DNA of 64,000 nucleotides from Cokeromyces recurvatus (GCF_025118155.1 NW_026251389.1:496001-560000), one strand, 5' to 3'; numbered from the stretch's first letter, positions 10,748 to 23,626 are shown. Notes: generated by a model not told the origin, from the letters alone. Made by a program: numbers and translations.

Positions 10748-13377
10748 ATGACAACTTCAAAGTACGAGGAATCAGTTAAAGAACTTTCATCTCAAGACAT
10801 TTCAAAAAAACTAAAAGCTTTACGTTTTATTAAAAACTCAGTTATCGGTAATAAAACAAAAAAAGAGTTATATATTAAGCTTGGTGTTATTCAAAGGTAA
10901 ATTTGCAATTAGAAAAAAAAAGAAAGAAAAAAAGGAAAAGAGAAAGAAATCATGGACTGTCATTGAATGTATCATAATATAGACTTGTAGAATATTTATC
11001 TTTACCATACGATGATACTTCTTATACTTTAAAAATTCAAGCTGCTACCATTCTTGGTAGCATTGCTTATGGTAAATTTATAATTTTCTAGGAAATGGCA
11101 TATAATTTATGCATTTTCCTAATGTCATTTGTTTAGGCAAAGATGAAAATGTTTCTGCTATTGCTGCTTCAGGTGCTGTTATACCTTTACTCAATACTCT
11201 TGAATTACCCGGAAATAAACCTATTTTAGAAGCTGTGCAAGAAAGACGAAAATTACTTGAGGCATCTACTAGAGCTTTAAAGGCTATTTTTGCTTCTTCT
11301 CGAAATATAAACTATGCAGTTTTTACGGTAATATTTATTTTAAAAGTACTGCATTTCATTTTATTTATTTATTTATTAATACGATATACTAGGATAAACA
11401 TGTTCATGATCTTGTATTAATATTGGATACTACTTCAAATTATCTAATTCATGAGCCTAAAGGGAATGTGTCCTCTGAAGGATTATCTTTTGCAATGATT
11501 GCTGAGTTTACAGCTGCTATTATCGCAAAATTCTGTGATACCCAATTGCAACAAATACAATTAGAGCAGGCTGGTGCTATTCAGCCTCTGGTGAATTTAT
11601 TAAATTCAGGATGCATTAAAGCTCAGGAGGCTGCTCTAGATGCAGTTGCCACTTTATGTCGTGAAAACAAGGAACTAGGAGAGCAAATCATTAGGTTGAA
11701 GCGTAAGTAGAATTCTATATTTATTTATTGTACATAAAGAATAACACTTGTAATATATATATATTTATATCACAAATGGTTTAATAGCAATAAACTCAAA
11801 TCAGTTGACAACTAACACTATGCTTGATTTTGTAAAGAGTAGATCTCCTAATATTCGATTAATAGCTGCTACATGGTATTGCTCCATTTTATTTTATTTT
11901 ATTTTTTTAAGATGAAGTATTTATTTAACATTTATTATAGTTTAACCAACCTTTATCGAACTGGTGTACTTTCAGAATCTTTCAATGAAATTACCTTAGT
12001 CGTTCTACCTGCTCTTGTAAAATTACTACAGGATCCAACTGATGATGTTCAAGAAAGAGCACCACTTGTTTTGGCTGATTTAATAAAGGACAGCGAAGAA
12101 ATGCAAAAAGCTGCATATGATGCAGATGCTATATCTCGTTTAGCAGAATTATTAGCCAGTGTTTCATCAACTGATACTGAAGAAGAAGATAATTCTCAAT
12201 TAGGTGTGCCTGGTACAGGTAGCATAGCAAAAAGAAAAGAGAAAATTAAAGAGGTAAATATAGTTTCAACCAAGTTAATAATAATAAAACTGATACATGT
12301 TTTATATAATAGAATTCACTAATCGCTATTGCAGCAGCCACATTATTGAAAGAAGAATGCCGTACACAGGCCATTGAAGCAAAAACATTACCACATATTA
12401 TATCAGGCTTGTATAGTAAGTACTATAACGTTCGGTTAGCAGCCTGCCAAGCCGTTAAGTCCTTATCAAGAAGCGTTAGTCATTTACGAACAAGTTTAGT
12501 TGATGCGGGTGTAGCTGAACCATTAATTAAAGTAAGCATTGAAAAAAAAACTGCAAAAAAAGAAGAGAATAATAACCAAAAAATATATAACAAATCTTAG
12601 TTATTATATGATGAATCTATTGTTGTTCAAGCTGCTGCTTGTGGTGCGTTATGTAATTTGGTACTTGAATTTTCACCCATGAAAAAGAGTGTGATTGAAG
12701 CAGGCGCAATTAATCGTTTCGTTGAATTTTCCAGATCCAAGGATATTAATCTGCAGCTTAATGGTGTATGGGCATTGAATAATTTATTGTTTAGAGCAGA
12801 CTTGCAATCAAAGAAATCTGTAATGGAGGCCCTTACATTTGATGCTCTTATTGAACTTCTACATGAGCCTGTACCCGCAATTCAGGAACAAGCTTTAGAA
12901 ATTGTTCGCAATTTGGTATTTGGAAAGCAAGAAGATACTGATTGGGTTATTGAAGGTATAGGAAAGGATGATCTTTTAGACGTATTAGAAGCTAAATTAC
13001 AACCAACATCGAGTATGGGAGTTGAAGAGGAAGAGGAAGCAATAACATCAGTAAGTAATGAAGATTTTATTCAATTTTTATACGTATATAACACTATTTA
13101 TCATATTGTAGACGTTAGTGCCTGCACTTTATATTGTTGTGAACATGTCAAGTAATGCTGAGGCTCCTAAAATAGCTCTTATGAGTCGAACAAATATTGT
13201 AAATAGTATTATTCATCATTTGGTAAAGTACCTTAGAGGACAATTTTTATCACTTTCTTTTTCTTACTTTTTATTTTTTAAAGGGACACGAAGATTCTTC
13301 AGTTAGAGTAGCTGCTGCATGGTGTTTTATTAACTGGACTTGGGCAAATGCTGATGAAGATCAAAGTGGTAAAAAAG

Positions 13378-13418
<41 letters not shown>

Positions 13419-13606
13419 AGAGAGAGAGAAAAGGAAATACTTATTTTTTTTTCCTAGATCTTTTCGCTCGTTGTAATCGTTTACGAGAGTTAGGAGTTGA
13501 AGAAAAACTGAAAGCAATGGAAAACGATCCAAACAGAGATGTTCGAGATAGAGCAAGCAGTGCATTAGAACAACTTCATGAAGTGCTTACTGATACACTT
13601 ACTTAA
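10748..13606 (+). CDS. ARMC8/Gid5 (Vid28) armadillo protein of the GID/CTLH E3 ligase
   Basis: Eleven exons join without frame conflict to 717 residues: 10748-10896, 10983-11071, 11137-11327, 11393-11702, 11788-11875, 11941-12253, 12313-12531, 12601-13050, 13112-13222, 13284-13368 and 13458-13606. The whole protein is armadillo-type helical repeats. Stretches closely matching animal ARMC8 are HIISGLYSKYYNVRLAACQA, SLSRSVSHLRTSLVDAGV and ACGALCNLVLEFSPMKKSVI. ARMC8 (yeast Gid5/Vid28) is the scaffold arm of the GID/CTLH ubiquitin ligase that binds the substrate receptor Gid4 and drives degradation of gluconeogenic enzymes in yeast. Length agrees with the family. The last intron contains a roughly 39-nt poly(A) tract followed by a GA repeat. 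Confidence 0.9.
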
Positions 13607-13940
13607 TTCTATAGAGCGTTTCTTTATATGTGCATACATTTTGTCTCTATCTTTATATTTGTATTTAGATATTAATGTATATATAAAAGACAAGTAAATC
13701 AATATGCTGATTTTTTATAATCTTAAAATCAAAATAAGAGGGGGGGGCAGCAGCATATGATTGTTAGAATAAGAGTAGTATAGCAATAATATATGGTATC
13801 AAAAATAAAATTTCTTGCTTTTCTTTATATATATATATGACGCATTTTTTAAAAAAAAATACAAAGAAAAAAACTTCCAGGTGCGAGTAAAGGACATATA
13901 TCTGTATTTACATGATTACCTTTCACTCTTCTTATGCTAA
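13607..13940. other. Convergent intergenic spacer
   Basis: This 3'-to-3' spacer between ARMC8/Gid5 and the V-ATPase c gene holds AT-rich sequence with a short G run near 13741 and a TA microsatellite near 13828. It probably carries both 3' UTRs; no gene is visible. Confidence 0.5.
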
Positions 13941-14756
13941 TTAAGCCACACAAATACCATTGTCAGCTTTGGCATTTAGGATAAGGGCGACAATTAAACC
14001 ATAAAGACCAAGAACTTCTGCAAAAATTAAAATCAAAACCATTGTAACAAATAAACGACTTTCTCTAACATAACCACGAACACACTATTCTGCATATTAG
14101 TTTAAATTCTGAAATAATTCAAAGCTCATAACTTACATAATCACCAACAATACCAATAGCATATCCAGCAGCTAAACCGCCCATACCAACTGATAATCCA
14201 GCTGCCAAAGCAATAAAACCACTAATAAAAGAAAAAAAAAAGTTAAACTTCCTGCTAATATATAAATACATATATGCAAATGTATATTTACTAACTTACG
14301 AGTATAAAGAATAGCCAGTAGTTGGTGATACTATGCAGATATACGTTATTAACAAGCATCAAGACAATACCTAACTTATCAACTTACATTGACCGGCTAA
14401 AAGAACTGCAACTACTAGACCATATACAGCAATAATACCACTCATAACGACAGGAATTAAAGACTATACAAATCACAAAAGAAAAAAAAAAAAGATGAAG
14501 TTATTTCATAAATTATAGTTCTGGACAATTTTTACCTTCATTACTAGTTCAGGTTTAAAAGAACCAATACCAGCAATACCAATGCCGGCTTTTGAAGTAC
14601 CATATGCTGCTCCAATAGCTATTATAACGGGAAAAAAAAAAGGAAGTAGGAGTGAGTTTGTTTCAAAATTATCGATTATTGACATTTTTGCGATAGTTTT
14701 CTTAGATTATATAATTGATAAGAAACTGGATACTTACTACTGAAAGCCATCTATGT

Positions 14757-14794
<38 letters not shown>

Positions 14795-14924
14795 AGGTTA
14801 ATTTACATGTTTCATCACATTTTAACGTGACATTATATTAACTTTAGTAATTTACAGCACAAAAGACTCCAGCAAATCCAAAGAAAGGAGCATAACTTGG
14901 ACAGTAAACTTCTGAATCAGCCAT
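13941..14924 (-). CDS. VMA3: V-type H+-ATPase proteolipid subunit c (Vma3-like)
   Basis: Seven exons on the minus strand join to 166 residues: 14924-14856, 14750-14738, 14618-14536, 14463-14388, 14330-14300, 14221-14137 and 14084-13941. The second exon is only 13 nt. The product has the four hydrophobic helices of subunit c: [60 protein letters not shown] and [20 protein letters not shown]. The proton-binding glutamate is the E of FAEVLGLYG in helix 4. Subunit c forms the membrane rotor ring of the vacuolar proton pump. Length fits the family (about 160). The extended C-terminus ([11 protein letters not shown]) is slightly unusual. Confidence 0.95.
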
Positions 14925-15306
14925 TATATTTTAAATAAATTTACTTGTAAATGAAAAAGTAGTTAAAAAGAAAGTATTCCAAAAAGAAAGACCACAATAA
15001 AAAAAAAAAAAAAAAAAATTGGCGTCATCATCATCCTAAATATTAAATTGCCGACTAAAAGCACTATTGATCCTTTTATGCCGCTACTGATAATTTGACC
15101 AAAGCAAATCAATATTTAAATGTTATATGTAGAAGTCATTGACAACACTTAATAATCAAGTGGTAAAAAAAAAAAAAAGAAAAAAAAAGCCACAAGATGT
15201 CTATATATATATATACGCACTACAATTTATCAAGTAAAATCTTACAACACATACTATTCTATATTGAATCTATTTCTTTTTCTTTTCGTTTTTTTTACAT
15301 ATTAAA
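14925..15306. other. Divergent promoter region (V-ATPase c / F-box gene)
   Basis: The 382 bases between the two divergent start codons should hold both promoters and 5' UTRs. They contain A tracts at 15000-15018 and 15163-15188 and a TA microsatellite. No recognisable regulatory site can be named from the sequence alone. Confidence 0.4.
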
Positions 15307-16426
15307 ATGATTAATAGTTTACCCAAAGAAATATTATTCAAAATATTTGACTACCTTTCTGAAGAAGAAATGAGAGCTAATAAAAGTGCCTTCAAATTAG
15401 TAAATAAATCTTGGTGCAATGCTATTAAAGCTATTTACGGCCACACTATTTCAGTTCGAGTTAGAGAAGAGAAGTTACCTGATTTATATCGAGATCTTTT
15501 ACTTTGCTCACATTTAGCTGAGAAGATAGAACATCTGCAAGTAATGGAATTTTGGAAAGAAGTTGATTTAATTTTACCACATATTGAACTTCAACATATC
15601 TTATTATTGTGTCCAAATTTATCAGAGTTGTCAATTGATATCTTGGATGGTTTACCTGCCTATCTGGAGGCTATAAGACAAATTACTTATTATTTAAATC
15701 ATATTCAGAAATTTTACATATGCAACTTACAAGCATGTTCAAGAAGCAGGAACATGTTTTACTTTCATATATGTTTAGAACTTAGAAATAGCTTGACTTA
15801 TTTTGAAATTTCGAATGGTACAACCTATAGGGTTTTAGAAGATCACTATGGAGGTATTTCTAATTTTCTTCAGCAGTTTCCCAATTTACACCATTTAAAA
15901 ATCAAGTTATCACCTTATATGAAAATGAATCGTTGGAGCATTAATTTGGCAAGTTTATTCGATAGTTGTAAGGCTCTGCGAAATACAGAATTTGTATTAG
16001 CAGGATTCCTTTCTCAAAATTTGGTGGTACCTGTTAAAGAATTGAAAAAGATTAATTGTGAGCCGACTTACAATTCACTTAAACATCTTCAAATACAACT
16101 AAGCACAATTCATGGTCAAACATTAAGGTACATCATGACCAAGTTCAAAGGACTGAAGATGCTATCACTAGATATTAGCTGTGGTGTTATATTCAGCAAA
16201 CCAAGCGAAAAGACGCGCGAAGCAATTGAAACTTTTTTTAATCAATTCAATGAATTTATAGAAATGATCGATTCTGTTCATGTGTATTTTAAATGTTATG
16301 GTCAACGTGTAAGTTACATATTTATACTAAATAGCTGTATTTTAACAATTGTTCGTTTTTTGTTATATAAAGTACATAAAAGATAAGGTACCAAGAAGAC
16401 TAAAAGGAATTGTATATAAAAAATAA
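15307..16426 (+). CDS. F-box protein
   Basis: Exon 15307-16308 followed, across a gtaagt...aaag intron, by 16373-16426, gives 351 residues ending in a basic KVPRRLKGIVYKK tail. Without splicing the frame would stop at 16386. The first 40 residues match an F-box (MINSLPKEILFKIFDYL...LVNKSWCNAI), the Skp1-binding module of SCF ubiquitin ligases. The remainder has the spaced Leu/Ile pattern of degenerate leucine-rich repeats (LCPNLSELSIDI, FPNLHHLKIKL, LKHLQIQLSTI, FKGLKMLSLDI), as is common in the large F-box/LRR families of Mucoromycota. The substrate is unknown. Confidence 0.8.
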
Positions 16427-16654
16427 AAAGGCCATTAAAAGATGTTGTAGAAAAAAAAAAAAAAGAAAAAAGAAAAAATAGAATATTAACCAGGCTCTAT
16501 TCATAAATTATATTTGCTGCATAACACTTAATTTACCCTTTTCTTATTTATGCACATAAGAAATTAAAGATAAAATATTCAAATCTTGTTATCAACAAAT
16601 AAACAAAAACGATTTATGTACGCTTAAAAAAAAAAAAAAAAAGACGAGAAGATT

Positions 16655-17380
16655 TTACTCGCGGTTACCACGACCTATAATCAAAGAAATAAAATAAAAA
16701 TAAACATTAACTTTTCATGAAATAATACCAATTTGTCAGTATAACTTACCAAGGCCACCACGGAATTCAGGCTTAAAATCACCGCTGGCACCTTCCTTGC
16801 GTCTGTAGTTATCACGATCACCACGAGGACCACGGTTTTCACGATCACCACCAACTAAACCATAAAATGAGTCTATATATCCCTAATATATAAATACAAA
16901 AAAAAATCAATACTTACAGTTACGACGAGGAGCAGCAGGACGAACAGTCTTCTTCAAGGTAGCAGGAACAATTTCTTGAGGCAAGTGAAGATCTAGTAAA
17001 AAAAAAAAAAAAAAAAAAAAAGGGTGGAATGTTAACAGGGTTTATATGCTCATTTAAGTTTTCTTCTTTTTTTTTCCACTAAATGCTTACATTCACGGAG
17101 ATAATCAATACCCTCATCAGTAAGGGTATAGTAGAACCATTGCCAAGAGAATTGAGTCTTGACGAAACCCTTGGAAGTCAAGGATTGCATAGCTTTAATG
17201 ACTTCAAGGTTAGGAACATCAATATCGGGATGCTTGGCAAGGTTGAAGTCCTTAGGGGCAACGAGAGCACCATCTACATGACAGATTAGATCTCATGGCT
17301 CTTTTTGCATTCTACAAAAAATATTTACCCTTGAAAATAGCCGAAAAAATGGCTTTTCTGTTCTCCTTGGAAATAAGCAT
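16655..17380 (-). CDS. RPS10: 40S ribosomal protein eS10
   Basis: Five exons, 17380-17329, 17273-17091, 16992-16918, 16854-16750 and 16674-16655, join to 144 residues. All internal junctions are phase 1. The product begins MLISKENRKAIFSAIFKDGA and contains VPNLEVIKAMQSLTSKGFVK, WFYYTLTDEGIDYLRE and YLHLPQEIVPATLKK, all diagnostic of eS10, and ends in an RG-rich tail (GGLGRGNRE). It is a component of the small ribosomal subunit near the mRNA entry side. A probable 5' UTR intron (17797 down to 17389, gtaagt...gtag) precedes the start codon and carries ATGGATGG repeats. Pyrimidine-rich leader sequence lies upstream near 17830-17900. Confidence 0.95.
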
Positions 17381-17388
17381 GTTGGATT

Positions 17389-17797
17389 CTACGTATCAAA
17401 GAAAAAGTTTAATTAAGGCAAAATAACTACATCCATCCATGTGGAAAAAAAAAACAAAAAACAAAAACAAAGACGCATTCATCAGATTTCCATTAACAGT
17501 CAAATTCATTAAATTTCTGTCTCAATTAAAGATCATTGTTAAAACCATCAATCTCTAAACATGTTATTCCAAGATATGTCTATTATCATTTATTTTGCAA
17601 TTTGTAATTCGATGATTATGAATTGTTTGTCTCTAATATAGTAGTTTTTTGTTGGATGGATGGATGGATGGATGGATGCGTAAATAAACTAAAAAAAAGT
17701 ATGATTTATGGCTCTTTTTGTTGATATTTTTTTTGATGATGCTCTTTCTTTTTATTTTTCTAAATGGATGGATGTAAAGGTATCAGATAGAACTTAC
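17389..17797 (-). other. Probable 5' UTR intron of eS10 with GGAT repeats
   Basis: A gtaagt donor (minus strand, at 17797) and a TACGTAG acceptor (at 17389) bracket sequence just before the eS10 start codon. Inside lie a (GGAT)n run at 17653-17678, a second ATGGATGGATG at 17763-17774 and a CATCCATCCAT at 17430-17440. First introns in ribosomal protein genes often hold regulatory information. The intron itself is predicted, not shown. Confidence 0.55.
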
Positions 17798-18233
17798 CTA
17801 TGCGGGGAAAGAAGAAATTATAGACCTTAGGTCTCCCTCGTTTTGACTTGATATGACTCTTTGGTCCTCCTCTCTCTCACTCCAACTCCCCCCCCCTTTT
17901 TTTTCCTTATATGTTCAAACGCCGCTAAAGAGTTCACCCAAAAAAGGAAGTTCTTTTAATATACACCATTTTTAAAATTCACACATAAAACAACAATCAA
18001 ATGAAACAAGTTTTAAGCAGTAGAATACATTATAGGGCAAAATACAACTTTATGCACAATAGATGCATTAAGCATTTATTTCAGCTGTAAAGTAAACATT
18101 GTCTGTGCACTAAAAATGTGACCGTCGTATTATTCTACTACTAGTAAACCATGTTGTGTAATAGATTCTATTTGCAGTGGCAATAAATCTTTTTTTTTTC
18201 CTGTTTCCTTTCTCCACTTTTTTTTTTTTATAA

Positions 18234-19615
18234 ATGAAAGTACAAAAATTGACTAGAAATATAGTTCAGAATTTTTTTAAAGAAAAGCAAATAGATTCTC
18301 AAGAATGGCATTGCTGCAATTTAGAATTCAAATCAATACAAGGTATAGGACGTCATGTTCATACACATCATCAAGTTGACATTCATAAAAGAGAACAAGA
18401 AGAACTGCATAAACTAGAAGAAATGAATTTATATAAACAAAATGTGCAAAAATTAAAGCAAAGACGAGCTAAAAAGGTAATAGTAATATATATATATACA
18501 TATACAAAGTTATGCATATATTAATATTTTGATAATAATATTAGGGATCTTCAGATCCTATTCGTATTAACTGTCAATGCCAACAAACAAATAGATCAAA
18601 GGTCATTCTTTTTTATAAATACGTAGATATCCCTGATCCTCTTCAGTTTGCTCTGGATCATCAACGTTATTGCACAACACTTACCGGCAAAGTTCGTATT
18701 GCCTCAGAAGGTCTGAATGTGACCTTGGCTGGACTAAATGAAGATATTGATGCTTACATTAACTGGTTAATATATACAGAACCTTTTGCTGATTGTCTCA
18801 ATAGTCTTGAATCATCTCAACTTGCACGCTATCAGTTCTTTAAGCCTTCAGCTGGCTGTCGTCATGTCTTTTCTGATCTTTCAATCAGACTCGTAGATGA
18901 AATCTGTCCTTTAGGACAAAATAACATTCAATTAAATAATTTAAAAGACACTAGCCAGCAACATGGTAAACTTAGTCCTGAAGATTTTCATCACAAATTG
19001 CTCCTCTCTTCCTCCAACGATATTTTGTTAATCGATACAAGAAATTATTATGAAAGTAAAATTGGACATTTTGAGGGTGCTATTCAACCATCTATTCGTA
19101 AATTTAGCCAATTCCCAGAATTCGTTGAAAGAAATATAGAGTCAATGAAGGGTAAGACAATTATGACATATTGTACGGGTGGTGTACGTTGTGAGAAAGC
19201 AACAGCTTTTATGCGTCAAAAGTTACCCAATGAGCAAATTTACATGTTGGATGGCGGCATTCATAATTATCTAGAATGGTGGGAAAAAAAGGAACAGAAA
19301 GAAGAGGACAACAATAAAAAATCGCTTTGGTTAGGAAAAAATTATGTCTTTGATGCTCGGCAATCGCTTCATCATGGTTCATCAACTCTAATTATAAGTA
19401 CATGTCAAAAATGCAATAAAACACCATGGGATAAATATGAGAAATGTGCTTCTGTTGGATGTCATTTATTAGTACTTTGTTGTGATGATTGTTATAATAG
19501 TCATTGTGAAGGGAAAATATACTGTTGCTCGGCTTGTAAAAATGGTCTATCAAGGCATGATTTGTGTATTTGTGAAAAGGAGCGTCGAAAAAAGGAATTA
19601 ACAGAGATGATTTAA
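18234..19615 (+). CDS. Rhodanese-domain protein of the TSTD2 / TrhO (YceA) type
   Basis: Exons 18234-18476 and 18545-19615 join in phase 0 to 437 residues. An N-terminal C2H2-like segment (WHCCNLEFKSIQGIGRHVHTHH) resembles that of animal TSTD2. It is followed by the TrhO-type N-terminal domain (VILFYKYVDIPDP...GKVRIASEGLNVTL), a rhodanese domain with the loop YCTGGVRCEKA carrying the persulfide-forming cysteine, and a Cys-rich C-terminal region (CQKC...CASVGC...CCDDC...CCSAC) likely to bind zinc. Bacterial members hydroxylate tRNA wobble uridine; the eukaryotic role is less settled, so only a sulfurtransferase-fold or tRNA-modification role is inferred. Domain order and length agree with TSTD2. 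Confidence 0.88.
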
Positions 19616-19818
19616 TTTATACTTGTTTTAATTTATTTATATAGAACAAAAAGAGAGAGAAAAAAAAAATACAACAAAAAAAAAATATATATAAAATATT
19701 CATATACACATATATAATTCCGAATAAGAAAGATATGTTCTAGACTTACAACGGTGAAAGGGAGGGAGGAGCAGGGAGGAGGGGAAATATAACAATAATA
19801 ATAAAGTGATATGTATTA

Positions 19819-22032
19819 TTATATGGCAGGCACAGTGTTCCAGTTAGTATACTTGGAAGTGGGATCACACCATAGTTCATCCTCTTCACTATCAGGATCA
19901 TCCATCCACCTTGTACTTGATTTTAATGAAAGAAGTTCCTTACGAGGAGGTGGCACGGGCTCGGTTTCAGACTTTTCTTTTTGTAATGGAATAATACGTG
20001 GTAGTTCATTTGCTTGACCCATTGTAGATGATCTAGGACGATATCTAGGAACAACAGGTGTTGTTATTGCCTTTGTCAAGTTACTTTCTTCTTCATTTAC
20101 AGGGACAGGGGGTAAAGGTTCATTCGGTGGAGGAGCAAGAGGCATAGACCAGTTTGTTGTAGCATTTGTGTCTTTGATAAGATTAAAGTGGTTTGTAGTG
20201 GCATTACTAAATCGGTTATTACCATTATGAATTAAATCCGTGTGTTCATCTGTAAGCGATTCAGCAGCACTAATCAAGGAGACAGGCCTCACTTGTTGTG
20301 ACTTGGCAGACGAGTAAGAAAAGTGTTTGATTTCAGCAATTTGTTCTTCTTCTTCATAGGAATCAAAACTAATAGTACTACTATTAGATGAAGCAGAGCA
20401 CTCACTGGGGCTTTGAGAAACACTACTGAGATGACTTTCAGAATCAAGTAATTGATGATAATGACTACGTTGTTGATAAATAGATTTTTGTTCATCTTCA
20501 GAGGTATAGCGCATCAAAATAGAATCAGCATCGTCATCATCATTATCATCATCATTGTCTGAGGCAGTGTTTATAAAGTCACGAATTTGGGAAATATGTA
20601 AATGAGTTTCAGAACTCTTTTCATCATGATAAAAGGCTTTTGTAGTAGAGAGAGGAATAGCAGAGTTTGTATCGTGATTGAGAGAGACTTGCTTTTGTTG
20701 ACCAATTGTTTCACGACTTGTATCACGACTACTCATGAGTTCCGTTAAGAGGGTATCTTTTTCGAGAATACTTTGTGTAAGTTTCATCATTTGAGCTTCC
20801 ATAGATATCTTTTGATTTCTAAGTTCAGTTTGCAAGTCCAAGATTGTTTTATCTTTTTGTTCGAGAGCCTCCTTTAAGGAATTCACTTGATCTATTATAG
20901 GCTCTTTAGCTACCTTACTTTCAGAATTAGACACTAATTTTTCTTTCAGGTTTTTGATTTCAGCTTCATGCTCAAATTGCTTTCTAATTAAAAGAGCCTT
21001 TATTTCGTGATCCATCTTATCCTTGTAACGATCAAATTCGTCTTGAATCTCTGTGGATACAGTCATTATCAATTTCATCTGACCTTGACTCAATTCTAAC
21101 TCGGCACATAAGGCATTAATGGTGTCCTCCATAACGCTCTTTCCTTTCTTGAGGGCAATCAACTCTTGACGCAAGCTATCCATCTCTGTTTGAGTCTCCT
21201 TCAAGTAACTAGCTTCGTCGGTTAAACGGGTTAAATGACTTAAGCTCTCTTCATACTCATTTAATAATTTATCTTGTTTAATGAGAAGATCAGCAAGTTG
21301 ACGACTACGTTCGGTTTCCTTTTCTCTATCTTCCTCGAGGGTAGCTATACTTTTACGGTTTTTTTCGTCTTGAAATTCTAGTTGATGCCTGTAGAATTCA
21401 ATATCCTCCTTGGCACGATTTAGACGAGCATTATTTTGAGCAAATTTAGTCTTGAGGGTTTCACATTCGAACCAAAGAGAGGCAGCTTCATCACGAGAAA
21501 CAGTATCTTCAGATTGACGTTCAAGAACTTCTTTTTGATTTTCTAATTGACGCTTATAAAACTCAATTTCTTCTTGAGCTTTCTTAACACGAGACATTGC
21601 TTGAGCATGTCGAGTCTTGTAAGTTTCGCATTCAAACCAGAGAGCAGCTGCTTCTTGATGAGGAACGGTATCTTTAAGAAGCTCTTGTTGCTGTTTAAGC
21701 TGACGTTTATAGAACTCAATCTCTTCTTGAGCCTTCTTAAGACGAGCAGTTGCTTGAGCATACTGTGTCTTTAGAGTCTCATATTGAAACCAAAGAGCAG
21801 CCGCTTCTTGATGAGGAACGGTAGTTTTGTCTTGAATAGTGCTTGTAGCAATATCTGTCACTTTTGTGACATAACAAGGTAAAGTAGATGGAGTTGTAGG
21901 GGCAGTTTGAGTTATTGTCGCTGTTGTTGTTGCTGTTGCTGTTTCTGCTGCTGTTGCTGCTTCTGCTGTTGTTGCTGTTTCTGCTGTTGTTGCTGTTTCT
22001 GCTGTTGTTGCTGTTTCTGCTGCTGCTGCTGC

Positions 22033-22071
<39 letters not shown>

Positions 22072-22688
22072 AGATGGCTTAACAACAGGTATAGTTAATT
22101 TGGTATCATTCTGTTCTACTGTATTTTTCATGTCTAACTGGGATGGGAAAACTAAAGAAGACTTTTCTTCTTGTTGTTGTAGTTTTTTAGCCCCGGTAGG
22201 AGATAGTTTATGAGATTCAAGTGCAGCTGAGACATCATCGACCATCTTTTTTGTAATTGTTGAAGAGGTACGAATGCGAGTTCCGAAAGTATCATTTGAG
22301 TTAGGTGACCTTGGAGGAGTATGTTGAGATGAAGAAATTTGACGAGTACCTATAACAATAATATATAAGTATTAAATATTTATTATAAGGAGGTTCCTTC
22401 CATTTTTTTTAGATAAAATGAAACAGTGAGGAAACGAGAAGGTTTTTAATTTTTTAATTTTTTTTTTTTACCTCCTGAATTATTACTGTCTTTTTGAATG
22501 AATTTATTAGACCAAACAGAGGAAACAGCTCCTATGTTTTTTAATCTAGCTAATTCTTTATCCACTTTTTTTGATGTTTTTAAGGTATTGTTATTATTGA
22601 CATTATTAAAGAGAGATGAGCGTTGCTTTAGCCATAAAGGAGAATCATTTCTTACACCTTCTTTATTTGTTGAGGTTGTTTCTAACAT
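19819..22688 (-). CDS. Coiled-coil protein with triplicated helix unit and Pro-rich tail
   Basis: Exons 22688-22472 and 22349-19819 join in phase 1 to 915 residues. The N-terminal part contains SPLWLKQR and KELARLKNIGAVSSVW. A Thr/Ala low-complexity tract (about residues 165-225) is encoded by trinucleotide repeats. Next come three tandem units of about 50 residues (about 250-410), each with an EAA(A/S)LWF.(C/Y)ETLKT...AQEEIEFYKRQL-type sequence, then a long coiled coil to about residue 630. An acidic patch (DNDDDNDDDDADS) and a proline-rich C-terminus with possible SH3 ligands (APPPNEPLPPVP, EPVPPPRKELL) follow. The architecture suggests a cytoskeletal or trafficking scaffold, but I do not recognise the family and give no function. 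Confidence 0.8.
21907..22075. repeat. Trinucleotide repeat tract inside coding sequence
   Basis: An imperfect (GTT/GCT/TCT)n run on the plus strand, read on the minus strand as Thr and Ala codons. It contains a longer period of about 21 nt giving the repeated ETATTA-type unit. It is likely length-polymorphic. The long poly-Cys frame on the opposite strand is an artefact of this repeat. Confidence 0.85.
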
Positions 22689-23626
22689 TTTAGCGTTACT
22701 ATTAATAGATATTTAAAGGAATGTATAGATATGATGTACTAGTGAAATTATATATATTTATTGAAATAAATTTATATATATGAGAATATAGGTAAATTTA
22801 TTATATATTTATATGTACGTGTATGTATATAATCAAGTTTAATATATGAAGAAAGAAAAAAAAAATAAAAAAATAAATAAAAAAAGAAAGTAATTAAATA
22901 TGAAGATCAAATTAAAAATATAATTTTATTAGAGAAACTAATGAGCGGAGAAAGCGGATTTTCTCAAAGTTCAGCGGAGCCAATGATTTCGGCAAAAGGA
23001 AATATAGCACATGTCGTTCCAGGAACATACACACGAAACTTAATATGTACAATGCGTACTACATTAACATCAGTCTATATATAAAAAAAAGGATTTTTAT
23101 AAGATAATGTACTATGCGTCACATGTATACTGCCTGGGATATACAAGTTTCTATTATACTAATTAAGCGTATAAGTATGTATTTATAGCAATACTTAATT
23201 TGTATTCTTTTTTTTTTCTTTTTTTATAAATTTTTTTTTATGACAAAAAAAAAAATTACAATTAAACAACTAGAATCATATTATTAAATCCTACCATCTA
23301 TCTTGATGATAAATAATGAATAAAAAACACGAGCCATTATTAATTATTATAAGCACAATGAAAGCTAATATGACACAGTTCGCTATTTTAATTGCAAAAT
23401 AATAGAATAATCATTTTTTTCTAATAATAATATATTATGTCTCGTCGGTATAAAAACAAGGTAAGGAAACCGAATGTTTGAATAAATTATTTTATTATTT
23501 GGAGCCTGGTATATCTTTTCCCGTCTATTGCTTTTTTACCCTGTTCAGGAAAATATAAAGAATAAATAGAAACATTTTTTTTCTATCTCAATCTTCTTTT
23601 TTTTTTTTATGATGCTAAACAACAGC
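22689..23626. other. Intergenic, no firm gene
   Basis: Upstream region of the coiled-coil gene. A 48-codon open frame at 22941-23087 (+), and a short ATG frame ending in a gtaagg donor at 23437, look partly coding. Neither can be extended into a consistent gene. The inverted-repeat element begins at the right end. Confidence 0.4.

Noticed and set aside
21907..22098. Poly-Cys frame, plus strand
   Set aside because: Antisense reading of the Thr/Ala trinucleotide tract in the coiled-coil gene.
22941..23087. 48-codon frame MSGESGFSQSSAEPMISAKG..., plus strand
   Set aside because: Reads plausibly, but no donor, downstream exon or homologue could be recognised; too short to call.
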